Shown piece by piece: positions 1-8,842 of a stretch of DNA of 64,000 bases. Each line of letters opens with the position of its first letter. The stretch's first letter is position 1. This stretch comes from Amycolatopsis sp. MtRt-6 (GTDB lineage Bacteria > Actinomycetota > Actinomycetes > Mycobacteriales > Pseudonocardiaceae): contig NZ_JADWPD010000008.1 of NCBI RefSeq assembly GCF_017308975.1, positions 239,148 to 303,147 of the forward strand, given 5' to 3'. The notes under the pieces were generated by a model, which worked only from the letters and a program-made list of their open reading frames with translations, did no database searches and had not been told where the DNA came from. The translations under genes were made by a program, and so were the position numbers.

Positions 1-696
1 ATGAGCCATCCCAACCGCGAACGTGCCGACCGGATCCTGGACGCGGCGGGCGAGCTGCTGCTGCGCATGGGTTACCGCAAGGTGGCGATCGACGACATCG
101 CGCGCGCGGTCGGCATCGGCAAGGGCACCGTCTACCTGCACTGGCGCAACAAGGAGCTGCTGTTCCAGGCGTTGATGATGCGGGAGTCGGCCGACCTGAC
201 CGACGAGCTGCTGGCCATGATCCAGGCCGACCCGGCGATGATCCTGCCCCACCGGATGATCCCGGCGTCGTTCCTGATCACCCACCGCCGTCCGCTGGTG
301 ATGGCCATGCTGCGCGGCAACGCCGAAATGTTCGGCTCGCTCGGCGACCTCGCCTTGCGGAAGCAGCAGAGCGAGCTGAGCGTGCACTTCGAGGAAGCGA
401 TGCTGCGGCGGGGGCTCATCCGCACGGACGTCCCGCACGTGAGCTACGCGCTGCAGGCCGCGACCCTCGGCTTCTACGTCGGTGACACGGTTTCGCACGA
501 GTTCGAGGGCATTCCCCTGGAAGAACGGGCGGATGTCCTCGCGCACCTGATCCGCACCGCGTTCGAGCCGCCCGGGGAGCCCGATCCCGGCGCGGTCGCG
601 GAAGTGGCGGCGGAGCTGAGCTCGACGCTCGAGGAGCTCGTCAAGGGCTTCCGGAACGGGATCTACGCACACGATCCCACCAAGGCACCCGGCTGA
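1..696 (+). CDS. TetR/AcrR family transcriptional regulator
   Basis: A 231-residue DNA-binding repressor-type protein. Residues 28-48 form a typical TetR helix-turn-helix (VAIDDIARAVGIGKGTVY), and the rest is a divergent ligand-binding domain. The ATG is the first base of the window, so an upstream start cannot be excluded, but the N-terminus has normal TetR length. It lies 30 bp upstream of a cytochrome P450 on the same strand, so it probably controls that gene and perhaps itself. The ligand cannot be predicted. Confidence 0.9.
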   Translation: MSHPNRERADRILDAAGELLLRMGYRKVAIDDIARAVGIGKGTVYLHWRNKELLFQALMMRESADLTDELLAMIQADPAMILPHRMIPASFLITHRRPLVMAMLRGNAEMFGSLGDLALRKQQSELSVHFEEAMLRRGLIRTDVPHVSYALQAATLGFYVGDTVSHEFEGIPLEERADVLAHLIRTAFEPPGEPDPGAVAEVAAELSSTLEELVKGFRNGIYAHDPTKAPG

Positions 697-726
697 TCCC
701 GGGGCAACCTAGGAAAAGGGGCGGAA

Positions 727-1935
727 ATGACCACCACACTGGCCGACACCTGGGGACTCCACGAGGCCCAGTTCTGGCTGCGGGGGAAGCAACCGGAAAA
801 ACCGATCGAGTTCGCCGCGGAGCTCGGGATGTGGCACGTCTACGGGCATTCGGAGATCGAGGCGATCCTCCGCGACCCGGGGACGTTCTCGTCCGACACC
901 TCGCGGCTGGTCCCCAAGGACCTGATGCCGGACGGCGAGCAGGACATGGCGACGGGCAGCATCCTGCAGCTGGATCCCCCGCTGCACAACAAGATGCGCA
1001 AGCTCGTCAGCCGCGCGTTCACGCCGAAGGTCGTGGCGGACCTCGAGCCGCGGATCGCCACGATCACCCGCGAGCTGCTGGACGCGATCCCGGCCGGCGA
1101 CCGGCTGGAGCTGGTCGAGGACCTCGCCTACCCGCTGCCGGTGATCGTCATCGCCGAGCTGCTGGGCGTCCCGGCGAGCGACCGGAACCTGTTCAAGGGC
1201 TGGGTGGACAAGATGTTCGAGTCCACCGACCAGGTTTCGCTGGTGGAGAAGAACGAAAAGCAGGACGCGGCGATCAAGGCGTCCCTGGAGGGCCAGAAAG
1301 CGCTTGCCGACTACCTCGGCGTGCACGTCGACGAGCGGCGCAAGCAGCCGCGGGAAGACCTGCTGACGAAGCTGGTCGAGGCCGAGCTGGACGGCGAACG
1401 CCTGTCCCGCTCGGAGGTCGTCAACTTCGCGAACATCCTGCTGCTGGCCGGCCACATCACCACGACGATGCTGCTCGGCAACGTGGTGCTGTGCCTCGAC
1501 ACGCACCGGGAGTGGGACACGCGGGTGCGCGCCGACCGCTCGCTCGTGCCGGCGGCGATCGAGGAGTCGCTGCGGTACCTCACGCCGTTCGCGGCGGCGG
1601 CCCGCACGACCACGCGCGAAACGGAAGTCGCCGGCGTCACCGTGCCGGCCGACCAGATGCTGCTCCTGTGGCTGGCGGCGGCCAACCGCGACGAGCGGGT
1701 GTTCCGCGACCCGGACACGTTCGACCCGCTGCGCGCGGAGAACCCGCACCTGGCGTTCGGCCGCGGGATCCACTTCTGCATCGGCGCGCCGCTCGCCCGG
1801 CTGGAGGGCCGGGTGGCGCTGAACATCCTGTTCGACCGCTACCCGGTGCTGCGCACGATCCCGGGTGAGCCGCCGAAGTTCCAGGTCAACCCCAACATGA
1901 CGGGGGTGCGCGAGCTGGCGCTCACCACGGTGTAG
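727..1935 (+). CDS. Cytochrome P450
   Basis: A 402-residue soluble bacterial class I P450 heme monooxygenase. The heme loop FGRGIHFCIG places the cysteine ligand near residue 351, and the ExxR motif is ESLR. The I-helix reads AGHITT near residue 241, so Ile replaces the usual acidic residue of AGHETT while the following Thr pair is kept. A strong purine-rich ribosome site (AAAGGGGCGG) precedes the ATG. No ferredoxin or ferredoxin reductase gene is adjacent. It follows a TetR gene closely and is probably co-transcribed with it. The substrate is unknown. Confidence 0.93.
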   Translation: MTTTLADTWGLHEAQFWLRGKQPEKPIEFAAELGMWHVYGHSEIEAILRDPGTFSSDTSRLVPKDLMPDGEQDMATGSILQLDPPLHNKMRKLVSRAFTPKVVADLEPRIATITRELLDAIPAGDRLELVEDLAYPLPVIVIAELLGVPASDRNLFKGWVDKMFESTDQVSLVEKNEKQDAAIKASLEGQKALADYLGVHVDERRKQPREDLLTKLVEAELDGERLSRSEVVNFANILLLAGHITTTMLLGNVVLCLDTHREWDTRVRADRSLVPAAIEESLRYLTPFAAAARTTTRETEVAGVTVPADQMLLLWLAAANRDERVFRDPDTFDPLRAENPHLAFGRGIHFCIGAPLARLEGRVALNILFDRYPVLRTIPGEPPKFQVNPNMTGVRELALTTV

Positions 1936-1997
1936 CGCGGTTGCGCCCTGGGCGAAATCCCTCGCCCGGGGCGCTCGCCGTGCCCGATGGTGGACCG

Positions 1998-2732
1998 GTG
2001 AACGTGGCGGTGCTGTCGGACATCCACGGGGTCCTCCCCGCGCTGGAGGCGGTCCTGGCGGAGCCGGACGTCCAGGCGGCGGAGAAGATCGTGCTGCTCG
2101 GCGACCTGCTCGCCGGGCCGCTGCCCGTGGAGACGCTGGAGCGGCTCCAGGCCCTCGGCGAACGCGCGGTGTGGGTGCGCGGCAACGCCGACCGCGAGCT
2201 GGCCGAATGGGCGCGCACCGGCGGCTCGGCGGTCCCGGACCCGATCGTCGGGTGGGCGGCGCGGCAGCTGCGTCCGGCCGACCTCCCGGTGCTCGACGCA
2301 CTGCCGTTGACGGTGACGCTGGACGGCGTCCTGTTCTGCCACGCGACACCGCGCAACGACACCGAGATCGTGCTCGTCGACTCCGCGGTGGAGCGCTGGG
2401 CGGAGGTCCTGGCCGGCGTGACCGAGCCGACGGTCGTCTGCGGGCACACGCACATGCCGTTCGTGCGGCTCGTCGACCGTCGGCTGGTGGTGAACCCCGG
2501 CAGCGTCGGAATGCCGTACGGGGCAAGGGGCGCGCACTGGGCACTGCTCGGCGACGGCGGAGACGTCCGGCTGCGGCGCACGGAGTACGACGCCGAGGCG
2601 GCGTGCCGGTACCTGGTGTCGCGGTCGGCGTATCCCGGCATCGAGGAGTGGGCGGACTTCTTCGTCCGCAACCCGGCTTCGGACGTGGAAGCGCTGCGGG
2701 TGTTCAGCGGGCGCGGAACGAGTTCCACATGA
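1998..2732 (+). CDS. Metallophosphoesterase family protein
   Basis: Calcineurin-like phosphoesterase of about 244 residues. The metal-binding motifs appear in order: DIHG at the N-terminus, GDLL, GNADRE and GHTHMP. The architecture matches YfcE/MJ0936-type phosphodiesterases that use two metal ions. I chose GTG 1998 because MNVAVLSDIHG then begins the fold directly; an upstream ATG at 1941 would add a proline-rich tail with no family counterpart. The 3' end overlaps the convergent SGNH hydrolase gene by 29 bp. Confidence 0.85.
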   Translation: MNVAVLSDIHGVLPALEAVLAEPDVQAAEKIVLLGDLLAGPLPVETLERLQALGERAVWVRGNADRELAEWARTGGSAVPDPIVGWAARQLRPADLPVLDALPLTVTLDGVLFCHATPRNDTEIVLVDSAVERWAEVLAGVTEPTVVCGHTHMPFVRLVDRRLVVNPGSVGMPYGARGAHWALLGDGGDVRLRRTEYDAEAACRYLVSRSAYPGIEEWADFFVRNPASDVEALRVFSGRGTSST

Positions 2733-3513
2733 TGACGGCGGCGTAGGGCAGGAATTCGCGGCCACGGCGCCAGAGCCACGGAATTCCCTTGAGCACCAGC
2801 CACCCCAGGTGTCCCGTGGTGCTCGGCTGGACACCGCCACTGCAGGTGAGGCTCACCGGTTCGGGCACGGCGAACCCGGCTTCGGCGAGCAGCTCGGTGA
2901 AGCCGTTCGCGAGCAAGCGGTGCCCCAGTTCGGAGGGGTGCAGCCGATCGACGCTCCAGGAGGCGAGGTCGTAAGCGCCGGGCAGCCCCGCGAGATCGAG
3001 ACAGGGCACGCGTTCACGGGCGACGACGTCATCGATGGCGGCGTTGAGCTCGGCAACGCGGGCACTGAGGGCCCGCTTGAGTGAAGCGGGCAGCCGGAAG
3101 ACCTTGCTGTGGTCGTGGAAGCGGACGGCCAGCACGGTGGTCCCGGTTTCCCGCAGGCGCCGGACGACATCGGCGAGATCGGCCGCAACGCGCGAGGCGT
3201 CGAAGTCCGGCCGAAGGGTGTCGTTCATCCCGGCGACGAGAAGGGCAACGTCAGGCCGGTGGGCAACGGCGGCGGGCACCTGTTCGGTGAGCACACAGCG
3301 CATCCGAGCCCCGGCAAAGGAGGGGTTGAGGTAGCCACTCCCCGGAACCCCGAGCGCGGCCGCAACCAGCGGACCAACACCACGCCAGCCGGCGCGCCGC
3401 GGCAGGGGATCACCGAGCCCAACGGCGGTGGAGTCACCAAGGACGGCAAGGCGCCGGACTCGCCTGCGAGGGGCTTCGGGAGGCTCGGGCCGGGGAGTGA
3501 CATCGACGCTCAT
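2704..3513 (-). CDS. SGNH/GDSL-type esterase
   Basis: A 269-residue SGNH-fold hydrolase. Block I is VLGDSTAVGLGD with the nucleophilic Ser, block III is GMND, and block V is DRLHPSELGH with the catalytic Asp and His. No signal peptide is evident at the chosen start. ATG 3513 is preferred over an upstream in-frame ATG because the upstream extension is not conserved-looking, although nearby GTG codons are possible. It probably acts on a small ester such as a lipid, sugar or acyl group. A 30-bp tandem hairpin array lies about 100 bp upstream. Confidence 0.85.
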   Translation of the reverse strand: MSVDVTPRPEPPEAPRRRVRRLAVLGDSTAVGLGDPLPRRAGWRGVGPLVAAALGVPGSGYLNPSFAGARMRCVLTEQVPAAVAHRPDVALLVAGMNDTLRPDFDASRVAADLADVVRRLRETGTTVLAVRFHDHSKVFRLPASLKRALSARVAELNAAIDDVVARERVPCLDLAGLPGAYDLASWSVDRLHPSELGHRLLANGFTELLAEAGFAVPEPVSLTCSGGVQPSTTGHLGWLVLKGIPWLWRRGREFLPYAAVIMWNSFRAR

Positions 3514-3620
3514 CACGGTCACGCCCAAGACGATCGGCCACCCAGGCTCACACCCGGTGAGAGAGAGGTAACGCGCCCGCGACACGAGGCCTAATTCTTG
3601 ACACCCACCTCACAGCCCAT

Positions 3621-3740
3621 CCAACGCACCGAAGGCCACATTCGGTGCGTCCAACGCACCGAAGGCCACATTCGGTGCGTCCAACGCACCGAAGGCCACA
3701 TTGGGTGCGTTGAGCGCACCGAAGGCCACATTGGGGCGCT
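3621..3740. repeat. 30-bp tandem array of hairpin units, four copies
   Basis: Four head-to-tail units with an exact 30-bp period begin at 3621, 3651, 3681 and 3711. Each of the first two contains perfect 10-bp arms, ACGCACCGAA and TTCGGTGCGT, around a 7-nt loop GGCCACA. The third arm has one change, and the fourth copy has decayed arms but an intact core GAAGGCCACATT. The array lies between the start of the SGNH gene and the end of the APH-like gene. No protein is predicted. There are no spacers, so this is not CRISPR. Confidence 0.9.
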
Positions 3741-3834
3741 CGGGCTCGAACCCTCCGGCCACCCCACGCCCGCCCGGCCACACCAGGCCCTCCCGGCCAC
3801 ACCCCCCTGCCGACCCGATACGCAGCCGCATCAG

Positions 3835-3890
3835 CGGCCGGCAGGCCGGGTCAAGGCACGCTTTCCCGCCTTGACGCGGTCTGACGGCCG
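3835..3890 (-). terminator. Large imperfect hairpin, likely terminator of the APH-like gene
   Basis: Two 23-nt arms (3835-3857 and 3868-3890) pair at 20 of 23 positions around a 10-nt loop. The stem top is GTCAAGGC/GCCTTGAC. It lies 64 bp beyond the stop of the minus-strand kinase-like gene and has no T-run, as is usual in high-GC actinomycetes. The rest of 3741-3954 shows nothing else I can identify. Confidence 0.55.
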
Positions 3891-3954
3891 TTGAACAATC
3901 AGGCGTTCGGGCCGGCGGGAGAACCCGGCAGAAGCAACACCGAGCCGCAACACC

Positions 3955-5136
3955 TCACCGAAAAGCGGGATAAAAAGCGAGATCGGCATGCGGCCCCAAC
4001 CGAGCCGCCAAACCGGCAGCAACCCGCGCCGCAAACTCCGAAACCGCCATCATCCGGACATATCCGGCATGCTTGGCCAAATCCCGCCACCAGGTCACAA
4101 AAGCCGCCTCCCGGCTGACCGGAGCAGCATGCCGCGACAGGTTCAGCGACTCCAGCTCCTCCCCCGTGATCAGCCAGACCCGCAGCAGCTCACTGGCCGT
4201 CAGATGCCCGGCAAGAACCTCATCGTCGGCAAAGGCAGGCCAAACCCCGACCACCTCGGCCCGCCAAGCCGCGATCATCGCCTCACTCATCCCCGCCGGC
4301 AGCGCGAGCGCATCAGGCCAGCTCGCGAACGGCAACCGCAGGTGAGCGGCGTCGACCAGAGCCGACCGGACCCGGCCGTGCTCGAAGTCCAGGAACCGGA
4401 CCCCCTGCCCCGTCACCAGGTTGTTGTCCGGGCTCAGCTCCACCGGGCTGAACGCCCGGAACCCCGCCGCCCGTGACTGCTCGACCGCCGCCGTCACCTG
4501 TGCGAGCACCTCGTCCGGCACCGGGATGCCCAGCCGCTTCTGGATCAGCGACGGCACCCGCGCGCACAACGCGTCGACGCCGTCCGAGTCGCTCTTCGCG
4601 GGGCCGCCCAGGCGCCGCAGCAGCGCGTTGAAGTCCGCCTCGCGGCCCGCGGTGCTCGCGTGCAGCCGGCCCAGCGACCGGGCCCAGGACAGCAAGGCCC
4701 GCTCGGCCGCGCAGGAGTCGCGCGCGTAGAGCTTGTCCTCCAGCGTCGGCGTGCGGCCGAGGTCCTCCAGCACGAGCACGCGGTCGCGGCCGTCGTGGGC
4801 CACCAGCTCCGGGCACATCCGCTCGTCCGGGGCCAGCGCGGTGAACAGCTGGTAGCTGACCGCCTCCTGGGCGAACGGGTCGGCGCCGGACTCCGGCCGC
4901 TCCGGGTAGTGCTTGATGACGAGCGTGCGCGGCAGCGCGAACGACGACACCACCCGCGCGCGGACCACCGTGGCCGGCCCGCTCCCCGCCAGGTCCTCGG
5001 GCCCGACCAGGGTGATCGCGCTGCCGAACCGGCGTGAAAGAACGGACTCGCCCGCCGTGACCGCCGCGGCGAGGGCAAGCTGCTCGGCTCCTGCCCCGAC
5101 TCCAGCGTCGCCGGCGGAGGAGGTGTCGACTGTCAT
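3955..5136 (-). CDS. APH-fold phosphotransferase-like protein
   Basis: About 393 residues with a choline/aminoglycoside kinase-type fold. The N-lobe lysine is in LVIKHYPE, the hinge is VLEDLGR, the catalytic loop is VELSPDNNL and the metal-binding loop is FLDFEHGR. The catalytic loop is atypical: the family's HxD is replaced, with Glu at the Asp position, so activity is uncertain. ATG 5136 (MTVDTSS) was chosen over upstream ATGs at 5178 and 5262, which would add unconserved residues. No resistance gene context is visible, so naming it a drug-resistance enzyme would be unjustified. Confidence 0.75.
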   Translation of the reverse strand: MTVDTSSAGDAGVGAGAEQLALAAAVTAGESVLSRRFGSAITLVGPEDLAGSGPATVVRARVVSSFALPRTLVIKHYPERPESGADPFAQEAVSYQLFTALAPDERMCPELVAHDGRDRVLVLEDLGRTPTLEDKLYARDSCAAERALLSWARSLGRLHASTAGREADFNALLRRLGGPAKSDSDGVDALCARVPSLIQKRLGIPVPDEVLAQVTAAVEQSRAAGFRAFSPVELSPDNNLVTGQGVRFLDFEHGRVRSALVDAAHLRLPFASWPDALALPAGMSEAMIAAWRAEVVGVWPAFADDEVLAGHLTASELLRVWLITGEELESLNLSRHAAPVSREAAFVTWWRDLAKHAGYVRMMAVSEFAARVAAGLAARLGPHADLAFYPAFR

Positions 5137-5215
5137 TGTCACCGACCCTACTCGTGACTGAGCAACCATGACTACTGACATCCGGACAAGAAAGGGCATC
5201 TCACCCGTAGACGAG

Positions 5216-6163
5216 TTACCCGCGTGAAAGCGGACGCATTCCCACGGGTGAACGTTGCCCATTTCGGCGCACGATCAACACAATGGCGGCTGCTGCAACG
5301 ATTCCGAGAAGGTTGACCAGCAGCTGACCGACGGACTGGAGACACCGGCTCCACTCCCCCGCCACGGCCGCGACGACCGCGTAGCCCGCTGCCGGCACCG
5401 TGGTCACGGAGATGAAGACACCCACCAGCGCGGCGGACTTCGCCGAGGTCATGGCGAGCATCCCGGCGGCGCCGGCGAGCATCGCGACGACCAGGGACGG
5501 CACGCCGACGGAGAAGACGAAGTCGACCTCGTTGTGCTGCTTCAGCTCGAACGCCTTCTCCCCGAAGACGTCGGTGACGCGGACGAGCAGCGCGCCACCC
5601 AGGGTGACCGTCATCGCCACCGGGAAGCCGGCGCACAGCGCGACCGCCGCCTGCCGGACCAGCTGCCAGTGCCGCAGCACCAGGCCGACGGCGAGCGCGG
5701 CCAGCGGCCCGAACTCCGGCCCGACGACCATCGCGCCGACGATCGTCACCGCGGAGTCGGTGAGCACGCCGACGGCCGCGAGCAGGCAGGCGATGGTGAG
5801 GAACGCCAGGAACGTCACGTTCAGCCGCGACTCCTCACCCGTGCGGCCGAGCAGTTCCTGCCACACGACAGCGTCCGCCGCTTCGCCCGGCGCCGCCTCT
5901 TCCGCCTTGTCGGCGGCGTCGGACAGCGCGGTGTCGAGTGCTTCGAGCGTGATCCCGCCGGTGTGGTCGAGGTCGAGCACGCACAGCGCGTCGACGATCT
6001 CGTCCGCCGCCTCGCGGGCGATGTCGGCCTCGACCAGGTCTCCCGCGGGGTCCACGGCGGCACCGCGGTGCACGATGAGGTGCGCGGTGCCGGCGTGGGC
6101 CCGCAGGATGTCGAGCGCTTCGGCGGTCTTGTCCGGCGGGCACACGGCCCTCAGGTGCAGCAC
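5216..6163 (-). CDS. DUF389 family membrane protein
   Basis: A 315-residue protein. An N-terminal soluble region (about 1-110) is followed by a block of hydrophobic segments with the family signature around ESRLNVTFLAFLTIA and GAMVVGPEFGPLAALAVGL. The function of DUF389 proteins is unknown. The GTG start overlaps the TAG stop of aspS by one base (TAGTG), so translation may be coupled to aspS, although a functional link to tRNA charging is not implied. Confidence 0.88.
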   Translation of the reverse strand: MLHLRAVCPPDKTAEALDILRAHAGTAHLIVHRGAAVDPAGDLVEADIAREAADEIVDALCVLDLDHTGGITLEALDTALSDAADKAEEAAPGEAADAVVWQELLGRTGEESRLNVTFLAFLTIACLLAAVGVLTDSAVTIVGAMVVGPEFGPLAALAVGLVLRHWQLVRQAAVALCAGFPVAMTVTLGGALLVRVTDVFGEKAFELKQHNEVDFVFSVGVPSLVVAMLAGAAGMLAMTSAKSAALVGVFISVTTVPAAGYAVVAAVAGEWSRCLQSVGQLLVNLLGIVAAAAIVLIVRRNGQRSPVGMRPLSRG

Positions 6164-7938
6164 TAGTTCTGCGGGGCGGCGGCCGGTTTCGCGTCGATCC
6201 CGGCCTCCTTGCGCTGCTGCGCGGTGATCGGCGCCGGCGCCGCGGTCAGCGGGTCGTAGCCGCCGCCGGTCTTCGGGAACGCGATCACGTCACGCAGCGA
6301 GTCGGCCTTGGCCAGCAGCATGACGATGCGGTCCCAGCCGAACGCGATGCCGCCGTGCGGCGGGGGGCCGAACTGGAAGGCGTCGAGCAGGAAGCCGAAC
6401 TTCTCCTGCGCCTCCTCCTCGCCGAGGCCCATCAGGTTGAAGACGCGCTTCTGGACGTCGCCGCGGTGGATACGGATCGAGCCGCCGCCGATCTCGTTGC
6501 CGTTGCAGACGATGTCGTAGGCGTAGGCCAGGGCGTTGCCCGGGTCCTGCTCGAACTTGTCGATCCACTCCGGGGTCGGCGAGGTGAACGCGTGGTGCAC
6601 CGCGGTCCACTTGCCGGAGCCGACCGCGACGTCGTCGCCGATGTCCTCGACCGGCGCGAACAGCGGCGCGTCGACGACCCACACGAACGACCAGGCGTTC
6701 TCGTCGATGAGGCCGAGGCGCTTGCCGATCTCGTCGCGCGCGGCGCCGAGCAGCGGCTGCGTCGACGCGGCCTTGCCCGCGGAGAAGAAGATGCAGTCGC
6801 CCGGCTTGGCGCCCGCCGCGGCGGCGACGTTCTCGCGCTCGGTCTCGGACAGGTTCTTGGCGACCGGGCCGCCGAGCGTGCCGTCTTCGTTGACCAGGAT
6901 GTACGCGAGGCCGCGGGCGCCGCGCTGCTTCGCCCACTCCTGCCACGCGTCGAGCTGACGCCGCGGCTGGTCGGCGCCGCCCGCCATGACGACCGCGCCG
7001 ACGTACGGGGCCTGGAACACGCGGAACGGCGTGTCGGCGAAGAACTCCGTCATGTCGGTGATCTCGAGGTCGAAGCGCAGGTCCGGCTTGTCCGAGCCGT
7101 ACTTGGCCATCGCCTCGTGGTAGGTGATGCGCGGGATGGGCCGCGGGATCTCGTGGCCGATCAGCTTCCACAGCGCGGAGACGATGTCCTCGCCGAGCGC
7201 GATGACGTCGTCCTGCTCGACGAAGCTCATCTCGATGTCGAGCTGGGTGAACTCGGGCTGCCGGTCGGCGCGGAAGTCTTCGTCGCGGTAGCAGCGGGCG
7301 ATCTGGTAGTAGCGCTCCATGCCGCCGACCATGAGCAGCTGCTTGAACAGCTGCGGCGACTGCGGCAGCGCGTACCAGGAGCCGGGCTTGAGCCGGGCCG
7401 GAACCAGGAAGTCGCGCGCGCCCTCGGGCGTCGAGCGGGTCATCGTCGGGGTCTCGATCTCGACGAAGTCCTGGGCGTGCAGCACCTCGCGCGCGGCGCG
7501 GCTGACCTCGCTGCGCAGCCGCATGGCCGCGGCCGGGCCGCTGCGGCGCAGGTCGAGGTAGCGGTGCTTGAGCCGGACCTCTTCGCCGACGTCGACGCGG
7601 TCGTCGATCGGGAACGGCAGCGGCGCGGACTCGGAGAGCACGTCGAGCTCGGTCGCGAGGACCTCGATCTCGCCGGTGGGGATCTCGGCGTTGGCGTTGC
7701 CCTCGGGGCGCTGCGCGACCTCGCCGACGATCTTCACGCAGAACTCGGAGCGCAGCGCGTGGGCGCGCTCGGCCATCTCGCCTTCGCGGAAGACGACCTG
7801 GGCGACGCCGCTGGCGTCGCGGAGGTCGATGAAGATGACGCCGCCGTGATCGCGCCGCCGGGCCACCCATCCGGTGAGGGTGACGGTCTGTCCGGCCTGC
7901 CCGGCACGCAGGGTGCCGGCGTTGTGAGTGCGGAGCAC
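6163..7938 (-). CDS. aspS: Aspartate--tRNA(Asp/Asn) ligase
   Basis: A 591-residue class II aminoacyl-tRNA synthetase of the bacterial type. An N-terminal OB-fold anticodon domain ([19 protein letters not shown]) is followed by motif 2 ([16 protein letters not shown]), a bacterial GAD insertion near the middle and motif 3 ([13 protein letters not shown]). It charges tRNA with aspartate, and in actinobacteria that use the GatCAB route it may also charge tRNA-Asn; the sequence alone does not settle this. GTG 7938 gives the standard start MLRTHNAG. Confidence 0.97.
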   Translation of the reverse strand: MLRTHNAGTLRAGQAGQTVTLTGWVARRRDHGGVIFIDLRDASGVAQVVFREGEMAERAHALRSEFCVKIVGEVAQRPEGNANAEIPTGEIEVLATELDVLSESAPLPFPIDDRVDVGEEVRLKHRYLDLRRSGPAAAMRLRSEVSRAAREVLHAQDFVEIETPTMTRSTPEGARDFLVPARLKPGSWYALPQSPQLFKQLLMVGGMERYYQIARCYRDEDFRADRQPEFTQLDIEMSFVEQDDVIALGEDIVSALWKLIGHEIPRPIPRITYHEAMAKYGSDKPDLRFDLEITDMTEFFADTPFRVFQAPYVGAVVMAGGADQPRRQLDAWQEWAKQRGARGLAYILVNEDGTLGGPVAKNLSETERENVAAAAGAKPGDCIFFSAGKAASTQPLLGAARDEIGKRLGLIDENAWSFVWVVDAPLFAPVEDIGDDVAVGSGKWTAVHHAFTSPTPEWIDKFEQDPGNALAYAYDIVCNGNEIGGGSIRIHRGDVQKRVFNLMGLGEEEAQEKFGFLLDAFQFGPPPHGGIAFGWDRIVMLLAKADSLRDVIAFPKTGGGYDPLTAAPAPITAQQRKEAGIDAKPAAAPQN

Positions 7939-8034
7939 TGCGACTGCTCTCCTTCGACATGGGTGGTTCTCGCCGTTGAGAAGGCTAACGAACAGCCCAG
8001 CGTACGACGTCGGCAGGCTTGGCTTGCGCAGTGG

Positions 8035-8637
8035 TCAGAGGACGTACTTGGGCCGGGTCTCCAGCGCCGCGACCAGGCGGTGGGCCTGGGCCAGGTAGGC
8101 CGCCACCTGGTAGATGCGCCCGCCCGGGTGCGCCACCAGCCAGCTCGCCGCCGCGGACGCGGAGGCGAAGAACGGCTGGCCCGCGCAGGCCATCGCGTCG
8201 ACGCCGTCCAGCCCGAACCCGAGGTCGACCGCCGCGACCACCGCCGTCGGCGGGTCGACCAGCAGGATCGCCTGCGACACCAGTTCGACGCGGATGCGTG
8301 TCCCGGTGACCGGGCAGACGGACGCGGCGTGGACGCGCTCGCCGGTCGCGATGGCGAGCAGGAACATGTCGACGGTGCCGTCCGGGCCCGCGCCGAGGGT
8401 GCCCTCGGCCGGCTCGAGGCGGTGGTGGGCGCCGCGGGGCGCCGGGCCGGTCGAGACGAGGTCGCGGTGCAGGGTGAACCCGATCAGCTCGACGAGCCGC
8501 CGGGCTTCCGCGGGGGCGACGCCGACGGTCGCGGCGAGCCGGTCGACGCCCACCGGGTGCCGGCCGGCCCGGGTCAGCTTCAGCGCGGCCCAGGCGAGCC
8601 GGGCAGCCGCGACACGGTCGGTCTGCGGGGTCGTCAA
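8035..8637 (-). CDS. MerB-fold (alkylmercury lyase-like) protein lacking the first active-site cysteine
   Basis: About 200 residues. An N-terminal winged-helix-like region is followed by the MerB core: VDMFLLAIATGERV, then CPVTGTRIRVEL, then CAGQPFFAS. By alignment to MerB, Asp99 (in TVDMF) and Cys159 (in CAGQPFF) are kept, but Cys96 is replaced by Gly. A TTG start at 8637 is chosen because GGAAGGAG lies 7 nt upstream; earlier codons in frame give an arginine- and cysteine-rich tail. No merA, merR or transport genes are nearby. It probably is not an organomercurial lyase, and its real role is unknown. Confidence 0.8.
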   Translation of the reverse strand: MTTPQTDRVAAARLAWAALKLTRAGRHPVGVDRLAATVGVAPAEARRLVELIGFTLHRDLVSTGPAPRGAHHRLEPAEGTLGAGPDGTVDMFLLAIATGERVHAASVCPVTGTRIRVELVSQAILLVDPPTAVVAAVDLGFGLDGVDAMACAGQPFFASASAAASWLVAHPGGRIYQVAAYLAQAHRLVAALETRPKYVL

Positions 8638-8842
8638 CGTCCGGCTCCTTCCGGGATCGATCCCTTCGACGTTAGGCGCCGGTGACGTGCGACGACAACG
8701 ACACGATCGGACATTTTGCCGCAAACCGAAGACACAGGGCCGGGAACGCCCCGAACGGCCCAGTACGTCACCCGGTGGGTCCACAGAGGACCGGCACCCG
8801 CAGCAGCTCCGCCGGTCACTCCACACGCAACTCCCCCAGGCG

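Noticed and set aside
3621..3740. Possible CRISPR array
   Set aside because: The units are contiguous with no unique spacers and no cas genes are nearby; the 45.3-kb repeats fail for the same reason.
3955..5136. Aminoglycoside-resistance gene
   Set aside because: Fold-level resemblance only; the catalytic Asp is changed and there is no resistance context.
1..8000. P450-linked natural-product cluster
   Set aside because: No polyketide, peptide or terpene synthase genes accompany the TetR/P450 pair.
8035..8637. Mercury-resistance function
   Set aside because: One essential cysteine is missing and no mer genes are present.
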